Part shown: piece by piece, positions 29,855-36,726 of the stretch
How the letters are laid out: every line of letters begins with the position of its first letter
Position numbering within the stretch: position 1 is the stretch's first letter
Assembly: GCF_001305295.1 (NCBI RefSeq)
Contig: NZ_LJSI01000028.1
Location: 89,702 to 153,701 of the forward strand
DNA length: 64,000 bases
Direction: 5' to 3'
Source of the DNA: Neptunomonas antarctica
Lineage (GTDB): Bacteria; Pseudomonadota; Gammaproteobacteria; Pseudomonadales; Balneatricaceae
Translations under genes and position numbers: made by a program
Notes under the pieces: model-generated
Seen by the model: only the letters and a program-made list of their open reading frames with translations
What the model was told of the DNA's origin: nothing
The model's database searches: none

Positions 29855-29867
29855 CTGGTCCAACCAG
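29855..29867. promoter_or_regulatory. GlcC-type operator 2
   Basis: CTGGTCCAACCAG is the second near-identical palindrome, centred 108 bp from operator 1 and ending 13 bases before the glcC ATG. That position suits autorepression, and the pair could support looping across the divergent promoter. Confidence 0.7.
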
Positions 29868-29880
29868 TAAAAATTGACCT

Positions 29881-30615
29881 ATGACCACTAAATCACCCCC
29901 GATTTCGCAGTCCATTGCACATCATCTTGAACAACTGATTCTTGATGGCAGTCTGGCACCCGATCAAAAATTTCCATCAGAACGTCAGTTATCAACCAAG
30001 CTCGGCGTCTCACGCTCTATCATTCGGGAAGCGTTACATGAATTGCAGGGAAGAGGTGTGGTTGAAACGCGCCATGGCCAGGGGTCATTTGTTGCCAAGA
30101 TCATTTCGACACCAGAAGATAACAGCCCATTACTGCAGTTATTCTTTGGCCACTCCCGAACCTTATATGACCTGTTTGAAGTGCGTGCGCAGCTCGAAGG
30201 GCAAGCAGCAAACCTTGCCGCCCAGCGTGCTAATGAAAAAGACCAGTATGTAATAACAAAAGCGTTTAATGCGATGGAGGTCGCTAATCCACTGACCAAT
30301 GCATCCCTTGACCACGCCTTTCATCAGGCAATTGTTGAAGCATCCCACAACCCAGTATTGGTTCACACTCTAAGCAGTCTGAAAAAACTCATACTCCATT
30401 CTGTACAAGCTTCCGTAGTCAATCTAAGTCATCGTGAAATATTCAAACAACAAATCGACAAACACCATCGCCAGATTTACCATGCTGTCATTAGTCGACA
30501 GTCAGAATGGGCACAAAAAGCCGCCATCGCGCATGTGCAACATGTCAGTGAGTCACTGCGGCAGATTGAAAAAGACGAGCAAAGTATTATTCGGGCGGCG
30601 ATTGAAGAAGATTAA
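29881..30615 (+). CDS. glcC: GntR-family (FadR subfamily) regulator of the glycolate cluster
   Basis: DNA-binding regulator of 244 residues. The winged helix at about 20-75 contains DQKFPSERQLSTKLGVSRSIIREAL and GVVETRHGQGSFV. The C-terminal FCD ligand-binding domain has LYDLFEVRAQLEGQAANLAA and DHAFHQAIVEASHNPVL, with His and Asp residues that bind a metal in this family. It is divergent from dctP-glcF, and two matching operators lie between. The symbol rests on context as well as on family. Confidence 0.88.
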   Translation: MTTKSPPISQSIAHHLEQLILDGSLAPDQKFPSERQLSTKLGVSRSIIREALHELQGRGVVETRHGQGSFVAKIISTPEDNSPLLQLFFGHSRTLYDLFEVRAQLEGQAANLAAQRANEKDQYVITKAFNAMEVANPLTNASLDHAFHQAIVEASHNPVLVHTLSSLKKLILHSVQASVVNLSHREIFKQQIDKHHRQIYHAVISRQSEWAQKAAIAHVQHVSESLRQIEKDEQSIIRAAIEED

Positions 30616-30696
30616 TAAAGATAATTGCTCAGCGTTTTGGTAACGTACAATCAACGCGCAATCCGGAAATACAAGAATAACTATGAGGCTTAAGTT

Positions 30697-31014
30697 GTGT
30701 GTCATATTTTTGCAGGCCAAAATCCAGAGAATTATCGCTTTATACTTCGCTCCATTCGTCTTAGTGGTCATTCAACAAGTGTGAAGCTAGAAGCAAAATT
30801 CTGGGTAATACTAGACTCTATTGCTGAAGAGCAGTCTCTGAGCACACCACAATTTTTATCTCGGATATATGATGAAGCATTAGATATTAATGGAGATGTC
30901 CCTAACTTCGCTTCTTTGTTGCGTTGCGCATGCGCGCTCTATCTGGAACAACCACAAAAAGTTATGGAAACGGTTAGAGAGCAACTGAGCGTAGTTAAGC
31001 AGTTAAGCAGTTAA
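30697..31014 (+). CDS. Ribbon-helix-helix (RHH_4-like) protein whose C-terminus is encoded by the octamer array
   Basis: Protein of 105 residues. The core IRLSGHSTSVKLEAKFWVIL resembles the stand-alone RHH_4 domain: a basic beta strand followed by two helices (LDSIAEEQSLSTPQFLSRIY). RHH proteins bind DNA as dimers through the paired strands. The start is GTG 30697 with GAGG about 8 bases upstream. The last six codons and the TAA at 31012-31014 are made of the repeat AGTTAAGC, so the array begins inside the gene. Copy-number change beyond three units cannot alter the protein. Binding to the array is inference. Confidence 0.75.
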   Translation: MCHIFAGQNPENYRFILRSIRLSGHSTSVKLEAKFWVILDSIAEEQSLSTPQFLSRIYDEALDINGDVPNFASLLRCACALYLEQPQKVMETVREQLSVVKQLSS

Positions 31015-31620
31015 GCAGTTAAGCAGTTAAGCAGTTAAGCAGTTAAGCAGTTAAGCAGTTAAGCAGTTAAGCAGTTAAGCAGTTAAGCAGTTAAGCAGTT
31101 AAGCAGTTAAGCAGTTAAGCAGTTAAGCAGTTAAGCAGTTAAGCAGTTAAGCAGTTAAGCAGTTAAGCAGTTAAGCAGTTAAGCAGTTAAGCAGTTAAGC
31201 AGTTAAGCAGTTAAGCAGTTAAGCAGTTAAGCAGTTAAGCAGTTAAGCAGTTAAGCAGTTAAGCAGTTAAGCAGTTAAGCAGTTAAGCAGTTAAGCAGTT
31301 AAGCAGTTAAGCAGTTAAGCAGTTAAGCAGTTAAGCAGTTAAGCAGTTAAGCAGTTAAGCAGTTAAGCAGTTAAGCAGTTAAGCAGTTAAGCAGTTAAGC
31401 AGTTAAGCAGTTAAGCAGTTAAGCAGTTAAGCAGTTAAGCAGTTAAGCAGTTAAGCAGTTAAGCAGTTAAGCAGTTAAGCAGTTAAGCAGTTAAGCAGTT
31501 AAGCAGTTAAGCAGTTAAGCAGTTAAGCAGTTAAGCAGTTAAGCAGTTAAGCAGTTAAGCAGTTAAGCAGTTAAGCAGTTAAGCAGTTAAGCAGTTAAGC
31601 AGTTAAGCAGTTAAGCAGTT
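30993..31620. repeat. Perfect tandem octamer array, 78.5 copies of AGTTAAGC
   Basis: From 30993 to 31620 the sequence is an uninterrupted, error-free series of AGTTAAGC (628 bases, 78 full units plus AGTT). The 8-bp period contains TAA on one strand and TTA, a stop on the other, so all six frames close every 24 bases and the array cannot code. It carries a TTAA site every 8 bases. It begins inside the 3' end of the RHH gene and ends 103 bases before the glyoxalase-like gene. No spacers and no dyad longer than a few bases are seen, so it is not a CRISPR. Such purity suggests recent expansion by slippage or active maintenance. Confidence 0.98.
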
Positions 31621-31723
31621 TATTTTCATATCTATAGATTTTTCATGTAGTACTCCAGTACCACCTCCCGCCCAATTAAAGATTTAACCTGTATTAGAAC
31701 AATACAAAGAGGTTATGTTTTTA

Positions 31724-32119
31724 ATGGCTAAAGCAATTCACACAATGATCAGGGTCTTTGACCTAGACCGTTCTATCTCATTTTATAAGCAGGCCCTTAA
31801 ACTGGAGGTCGCCGATCGTTTAGATTTCGATGGATTCTCTTTGGTTTACCTAAGAAATGATGAGAACGATTTCGAACTAGAGCTCACCCATAATCATGAT
31901 CAATCTGATAGATATACACACGGAACGGGATATGGGCACTTAGCAGTTTGTATTGAAGATATTCGCAGCACGCACTCACATTTACTAGCTAACTCACTCA
32001 AACCCGCTGACATCAAAGAATTCCATAGAGAAGGCAATCTGATGGCACGATTTTTCTTTTTAGTCGATCCTGATGGCTACAAAATCGAATTTATAGAAAG
32101 ACACGGACGCTTCAAGTAA
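31724..32119 (+). CDS. Glyoxalase I-like (lactoylglutathione lyase family) protein
   Basis: VOC-superfamily protein of 131 residues. It begins MAKAIHTMIRVFDLDRSISF with the first metal-ligand His, and later has ELELTHNHD, GYGHLAVCIED and a C-terminal DPDGYKIEFIER with the catalytic Glu. This layout fits GloA, which converts the methylglyoxal-glutathione adduct to lactoylglutathione. An ATG at 31715 is in frame and closer to GAGG, but 31724 matches family starts. gloB lies 2.3 kb downstream on the same strand. The 103 bases before it follow the octamer array, so array length sets the distance to any upstream promoter. Confidence 0.85.
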   Translation: MAKAIHTMIRVFDLDRSISFYKQALKLEVADRLDFDGFSLVYLRNDENDFELELTHNHDQSDRYTHGTGYGHLAVCIEDIRSTHSHLLANSLKPADIKEFHREGNLMARFFFLVDPDGYKIEFIERHGRFK

Positions 32120-32171
32120 GCATATAAAAATTAACTTCCGATAATTTAATAATAATACCCCGGAGGTATCT

Positions 32172-32696
32172 ATGACAAATCAAAACCTATCCCGCAGAGG
32201 CTTCCTCAAAGCGAGCGGCCTTACTGCAGCAAGCGCTGTTGCACTAACCCTTTCAGGGCTCAGTATAAGCACAAACTCATGGGCGATGTCTTTAACAAAG
32301 ATTGACACGCATACCGGAAAATCTCTTTCCCGATTATGTCGTGTTCTTTACCCGCATACTAGCTTAGATGAAATGTATTACGACGCTTGTGTTGAAGCGT
32401 TAGATGAGCAGACAAAAACCGACAACGACCTATTAACACTACTGACCCTTGGTGTTAAAGCATTAGATTCAACATCCAACTCTGCGTTTATAGATCTTCC
32501 TTCAGAAAGCCAGTTAGCCGCCATAAAGCAAATAGAAGAAACGCCCTTTTTCAATAAAGTGAGAGGCCATGTTGTTGTCGCACTTTATAACAATGAAAAA
32601 ATATGGAGCACGTTTGGTTATCAAGGCCCTTCGTATCCATTCGGTGGTTATTTAGAACGGGGATTCAACGACATTAACTGGCTACCTAACCATTAA
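32172..32696 (+). CDS. Tat-exported small subunit (gluconate 2-dehydrogenase subunit 3-like)
   Basis: Protein of 174 residues with a clear twin-arginine signal SRRGFLKASGLTAASAVAL ending near NSWA. The mature part has LSRLCRVLYPHTSLDEMYYD and a C-terminal WSTFGYQGPSYPFGGYLERG. Both resemble the small subunit that accompanies membrane-bound GMC dehydrogenases. GGAGG lies 6 bases before the ATG. The partner flavoprotein gene starts 18 bases downstream and has no signal of its own, so it would be exported by hitch-hiking on this subunit. The specific substrate is unknown. Confidence 0.8.
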   Translation: MTNQNLSRRGFLKASGLTAASAVALTLSGLSISTNSWAMSLTKIDTHTGKSLSRLCRVLYPHTSLDEMYYDACVEALDEQTKTDNDLLTLLTLGVKALDSTSNSAFIDLPSESQLAAIKQIEETPFFNKVRGHVVVALYNNEKIWSTFGYQGPSYPFGGYLERGFNDINWLPNH

Positions 32697-32714
32697 AGAT
32701 TGGAGATAATAACA

Positions 32715-34286
32715 ATGACAAAATTTAATCTTAATGATGATAGCGTAGTCGTCATCATTGGTTCCGGTGCTGGCGGCGGCACACTAAGTAATGAATTAGC
32801 CCAAAATGGCATTAAGGTTGTCTGCTTAGAAGCAGGTAAACTCCTTGATTTTAATAAAGACTTTGTAAACAAAGAATGGGAAATGTTTTCTAAGGAGGCG
32901 TGGCTTGATAAACGAACCACTTCTGGAGAATGGCGTGTCGCTAAAGACTTCCCTAACCTCCCCGCATGGATTTGTAAAACTGTGGGCGGCTCTACCTTAC
33001 ATTGGGCCGGAGCAAGTTTACGATTTCAGGAGCATGAGTTTAAAGCCCTATCCCAATATGGCCATGTAGAGGGAGCGAATCTACTCGATTGGCCGATAAC
33101 GTTAAAAGACCTTGAGCCATATTACGATAAAGCTGAATATAAAATGGGAGTGACTCGTACTAACGGGATCCCGGGGTTGCCCGGCAATAATAACTATCGA
33201 GTCATGGAAGCGGGTGCTAAAGAGCTGGGGTATAAAGAAGTTCACACAGGCCGCATGGCAATCAACTCACAACCTCGTGATGGTCGAGCGGCCTGTCGCC
33301 AATTAGGATTCTGCTTTCAAGGCTGCAAAATGGGTGCGAAATGGTCAACCTTGTACACCGAAATCCCAAAAGCAGACAGCACGGGTAATTTCGAGCTTAG
33401 ACCTGAAGCTCACGTTCTGAAAATAACACATAACAAAGCAGGTAAAGTCGACGGCGTCGTATACATTGATGCTAACGGCCAGCAGCAACAACAAAAAGCC
33501 CGTATTGTTTGTGTCGCGGGTAACTCTATTGAAAGCCCACGCTTGCTCTTAAATTCGGCCAGCGCAATGTTCAAAAATGGGTTAGCAAACAGCTCTGGAC
33601 AGGTCGGCAAAAATTATATGCGACATGTCACTGGGTCAGTATATGGCGTATTTGAAAAACCAGTGAATATGCACCGCGGGACTACTATGGCAGGCATCAT
33701 TCAAGACGAAGCCAAACATAAACCAAGCCGAGGATTTGTTGGCGGTTATGAAATGGAAACCTTATCGCTGGGTTTACCTTTTCTTGCTGCATTTCTTAAT
33801 CCTGGAAGTTGGGGTAAAGAATTCACCGCAGATTTGGATGATTATGAAAATATGGCGGGTATGTGGATAGTGGGTGAAGACCTTCCGCAAGAAAGTAATC
33901 GAATCACATTAAACCACAATGAAAAAGACCAATACGGTCTTCCCGTAGCCAATGTACACGTTGATGATCATCCAAATGATATTGCCATGCGTAACCATGC
34001 TTATCAGCAAGGGTCTGCTGTTTATGAATCAATCGGCGCTCTCAGGACTATTAAAGTACCACCCTATCCAAGCACCCATAATATGGGCACAAACCGTATG
34101 AGCGAGAAAGCAAGTGACGGTGTTGTGAATAAGTGGGGGCAAAGCCACGATATAGATAATCTATTTGTATCCGATGGTAGCCAATTTACCACCAGTGCAG
34201 CAGAAAACCCTACGCTCACCATTGTCGCCCTAGCTATTCGCCAAGCCGAATACATTGCAGCGCAGATGCAAGCCAATAACATCTAA
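32715..34286 (+). CDS. GMC-family dehydrogenase, flavoprotein subunit
   Basis: FAD-dependent oxidoreductase of 523 residues. The N-terminal Rossmann motif is VVIIGSGAGGGTLSNELAQN. GGSTLHWAGASLRF and the cysteine-containing ACRQLGFCFQGCKMGAKWS are typical of the gluconate/sorbitol dehydrogenase branch. The C-terminus has the catalytic-His region STHNMGTNRM and SDGSQFTTSAAENPTLT. ATG 32715 with TTGGAG upstream was chosen over TTG 32700. No cytochrome c subunit follows, unlike the three-subunit enzymes, so its electron acceptor must be encoded elsewhere. Confidence 0.88.
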   Translation: MTKFNLNDDSVVVIIGSGAGGGTLSNELAQNGIKVVCLEAGKLLDFNKDFVNKEWEMFSKEAWLDKRTTSGEWRVAKDFPNLPAWICKTVGGSTLHWAGASLRFQEHEFKALSQYGHVEGANLLDWPITLKDLEPYYDKAEYKMGVTRTNGIPGLPGNNNYRVMEAGAKELGYKEVHTGRMAINSQPRDGRAACRQLGFCFQGCKMGAKWSTLYTEIPKADSTGNFELRPEAHVLKITHNKAGKVDGVVYIDANGQQQQQKARIVCVAGNSIESPRLLLNSASAMFKNGLANSSGQVGKNYMRHVTGSVYGVFEKPVNMHRGTTMAGIIQDEAKHKPSRGFVGGYEMETLSLGLPFLAAFLNPGSWGKEFTADLDDYENMAGMWIVGEDLPQESNRITLNHNEKDQYGLPVANVHVDDHPNDIAMRNHAYQQGSAVYESIGALRTIKVPPYPSTHNMGTNRMSEKASDGVVNKWGQSHDIDNLFVSDGSQFTTSAAENPTLTIVALAIRQAEYIAAQMQANNI

Positions 34287-34376
34287 ACCTACTGAATCAC
34301 TTCTCTATACCTGAATAAAGCCAGAGAATCAGATAGCGATATTCAGGTATATTTCACCATTAAAAGTGAAACTTTT

Positions 34377-34400
34377 GCCCTCTTAGATGAGGGCTTTTTT
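34377..34400 (+). terminator. Intrinsic terminator after the GMC dehydrogenase gene
   Basis: GCCCTC (34377-34382) and GAGGGC (34389-34394) with a 6-base loop, followed directly by six Ts. It lies only 12 bases before the gloB ATG, so gloB would need read-through or a promoter inside this region. Confidence 0.85.
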
Positions 34401-34412
34401 GATAGGCCTATT

Positions 34413-35186
34413 ATGCTAAAAGTCACTCCTCTTGCGGTTTTACAAGATAACTACATATGGTTAATACAAGATACGAACTCTGATAGCGTTGCTGTTGTCG
34501 ACCCCGGCGACGGAGCAACAGTCCATGCTTATTTAGAGAAACACAACCTAACGTTGAGTAACATTTTCATTACCCACCATCACTTGGATCATACTCAAGG
34601 CATACCCGAGCTTGTCTCACACTATCGACCTACCGTCTTCGGGCCCAGAGATTCAGAAGTTGAAGGTATTACACACTTTATAGGCGAAGGCGATGAAATT
34701 AGTTTATTCGGCCATAAGGTAAATGTTATCGCTGCACCAGGCCATACTCTTGACCATCTTCTTTACCTCATAGATAGCAAAATCTTCCACCTTTTCTGCG
34801 GCGACACCTTATTTTCTGCAGGTTGTGGAAAGCTACTTGAAGGGACGCCACAGGAGATGTTTCATACTCTACAAAAAATAAAAAAGCTTCCTACGAACAC
34901 CCTTATTTACCCAGCCCATGAATACTCTATGTCAAACCTGAAATTTGCTAAAAAAGTAGAACCTAGCAACGCTGACATAACACGTATCTACCAGATATAC
35001 TCTAATAAAGTGAACTCAGGCCAATCGACACTACCGAGTGATATCCAAACTGAATTATTAATAAATCCCTTCTTAAGGACAAATAATTCTGAAATTGTAA
35101 ATGCCATCGAAAAGCGATACAGCACAAATATTGAAACGGAAATACAGACGTTTACAGCACTGCGAGCCTGGAAAGACTCCTACTGA
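34413..35186 (+). CDS. gloB: Hydroxyacylglutathione hydrolase (glyoxalase II)
   Basis: Metallo-beta-lactamase-fold enzyme that hydrolyses S-lactoylglutathione to D-lactate and glutathione. The 257 residues include the metal-binding FITHHHLDHTQG (THHHxDH), GHTLDHLLYL, FCGDTLFSAGCGKLLEG and YPAHEYSMSNLKFA. These residues bind the two metals and the glutathione moiety. D-lactate formed here could be oxidised by a respiratory flavoprotein. The ATG follows the terminator of the preceding gene very closely. Confidence 0.95.
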   Translation: MLKVTPLAVLQDNYIWLIQDTNSDSVAVVDPGDGATVHAYLEKHNLTLSNIFITHHHLDHTQGIPELVSHYRPTVFGPRDSEVEGITHFIGEGDEISLFGHKVNVIAAPGHTLDHLLYLIDSKIFHLFCGDTLFSAGCGKLLEGTPQEMFHTLQKIKKLPTNTLIYPAHEYSMSNLKFAKKVEPSNADITRIYQIYSNKVNSGQSTLPSDIQTELLINPFLRTNNSEIVNAIEKRYSTNIETEIQTFTALRAWKDSY

Positions 35187-35322
35187 TTCCAACACATTAG
35201 CCCAGTCTCTGAATAAAGGAGCAACTATCCATAATCGCCATCTCAGGCGGAGCAAGCGCACGCATTTATCTGCTGGCTGGACCCTTTTGTTAGCCTCATG
35301 ATGGGCTTGCTCAGCTTAAACT

Positions 35323-35520
35323 TCAGGTCTGACCGTGGTTATCCAGTGCATAACCACGCTGAATACTGGTCAAACACTCCGCAGTCAGCGCAGGTAATGA
35401 TGAAAATTTATTGTTTGATCGTGCCGGTATGTCATTGGGCGTGACGTCCGGTGGATACTCGCCGGGCAATGCCGATAAGAACTTAACCAATCCACAATTA
35501 TCTTGTTTGACCCAACCCAT
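35323..35520 (-). CDS. Small hypothetical protein
   Basis: Frame of 65 codons, product beginning MGWVKQDNCGLVKFLSALPG. The ATG has AAGG 6 bases upstream, codon use looks ordinary, and it lies 67 bases after the TrkA-like gene on the same strand. I do not recognise a family; the middle is Pro-rich and no membrane segment is visible. It could be a genuine small gene or chance. Confidence 0.4.
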   Translation of the reverse strand: MGWVKQDNCGLVKFLSALPGEYPPDVTPNDIPARSNNKFSSLPALTAECLTSIQRGYALDNHGQT

Positions 35521-35587
35521 TTCAACCTTTCTGGCTTGGGATATGATTACCTGACAATTTTAAGTTTTTCAATTACCGTTGTTGGCA

Positions 35588-36283
35588 TTATTCGACAGAA
35601 TCATCTGGTTGATTATTGAGGTCCAAATCCAGCTGCGCATGTAACGCTCCAAGATTCTTCTGGTGCGTAATAATAATTACCTCATCACCCCATTCGATCT
35701 TTTCATCTTCTTGCGGAATTATCAGTTTTCCGTTTCGATAGATACACATTATGCGACAGCCTTTGGGTAGTTTTACGTCATGCATGGCACCAACATGCTT
35801 TTCCTGAGCCACAAAAGAAAAGGTCGATGCATCATAACGAAACATGGTGGAGAGGTCTAACGGGTCTCGGCCTTCAAGCATATCAGCCAGATGGCGACCA
35901 ATGGTGCGTGATGGCGTTATAGTTGCTTCAAGCCCCAGCTCTATACAGATATGTGCATAACCAGGGTCTTCAATTTTAGTAACAACTTTGGCAAACCCTA
36001 ATGAGCGCCCAACCAGGCTGGCTATAATATTGGTCTGATCATGATCGGTAAGGCAATAGAGCACATCGGTTTCTTCTGGATTCGTTTCACGCAACAGTGA
36101 CGGCTTACTACCATCACCATGCAGAAAACCACAGTCGAGTTCCGCACTGATCGTATCGATTACTTCTTTATCTCTGTCGATAATAATCACTTCATGATTT
36201 GTGCCCGATCTCTCTAGCCTCTTCGACACTAACAGGAGACTTAGATTGTAAGCGACTTGCAGCCTGCAAACAGCGCATTCCAT
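35588..36283 (-). CDS. TrkA-type RCK potassium-channel regulator-like protein, N-terminus damaged
   Basis: Protein of up to 231 residues. The NAD-binding fold is recognisable from HEVIIIDRDKE onward (acidic end of strand 2), with GFLHGDGSK, YCLTDHDQTNIIASL, and a TrkA-C-like end (KLPKGCRIMCIYRNGKLIIP). The first strand should read like IIIGAGQVG, but here the frame gives CAVCRLQVAYNL with no GxGxxG. The codons of this part (AGG, AGG, AGA, CTA) are unlike the rest, and the start at 36283 has no good ribosome site. A frameshift or divergent 5' end is likely; nucleotide binding may be lost. Confidence 0.7.
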   Translation of the reverse strand: MECAVCRLQVAYNLSLLLVSKRLERSGTNHEVIIIDRDKEVIDTISAELDCGFLHGDGSKPSLLRETNPEETDVLYCLTDHDQTNIIASLVGRSLGFAKVVTKIEDPGYAHICIELGLEATITPSRTIGRHLADMLEGRDPLDLSTMFRYDASTFSFVAQEKHVGAMHDVKLPKGCRIMCIYRNGKLIIPQEDEKIEWGDEVIIITHQKNLGALHAQLDLDLNNQPDDSVE

Positions 36284-36680
36284 CAGCCCAATCGTTCATG
36301 TAATCTAGCGGCGTTAGCATTTTCAAGACCCCTTGGTCGGCATGCAAGCCTAAGAAGACTATGCCTTAATTGCCTATCGAGTAGTCAAACTGCTAACACA
36401 AGCGTACGAAAGCGACGTAACCAAACCCGACTCATCATTGCAAATGAATACTCGTTTATATTCAAAATCATAGTATTACCTAATGAATTTTGATTTGTAA
36501 CCTATTTGATTTTTCTATTTAAAGTATCAATTTATGACATCCGCTTTTTTATCAACTGGCATTATTGGCGTGCGGGGAGCCGTATCAAAAGCAATACAGC
36601 TTTTAACCAAGGGTCCGGCAAATCGGGGGAAAACCAGTTTAAAATGTATTGCAAATATACTTTAATGACACTACCATAAT
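36284..36680. other. Intergenic region upstream of hmp
   Basis: About 400 bases between divergent genes. A 35-codon frame, MNDWADGMRCLQAASRLQSK and onward, starts on the minus strand at 36299 and overlaps the damaged 5' end of the TrkA-like gene in another frame. Otherwise I see no gene or repeat; the hmp promoter lies at the right end. Confidence 0.4.
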
Positions 36681-36703
36681 AAGATGTATTTTATAAACAT
36701 CTA
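36681..36703 (+). promoter_or_regulatory. Probable NsrR operator of hmp
   Basis: A 23-base near-palindrome with half sites AAGATGTATTT and ATAAACATCTA around a central T. By eye it matches the gammaproteobacterial NsrR consensus (AAGATGYATTT-N-AAATRCATCTT) at about 20 positions. It ends 23 bases before the GTG of hmp, where a repressor would block transcription until nitric oxide appears. Confidence 0.75.
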
Positions 36704-36726
36704 TTAAGCATCATTAAGGAACCTCT

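Noticed and set aside
30993..31620. CRISPR array or repeat-containing protein gene
   Set aside because: There are no spacers, the unit is only 8 bases, and all six frames contain stops every 24 bases.
36190..36299. 35-codon minus-strand frame as a separate gene
   Set aside because: Codon use is good but there is no clear ribosome site or known family; kept only as part of the TrkA 5'-end observation.
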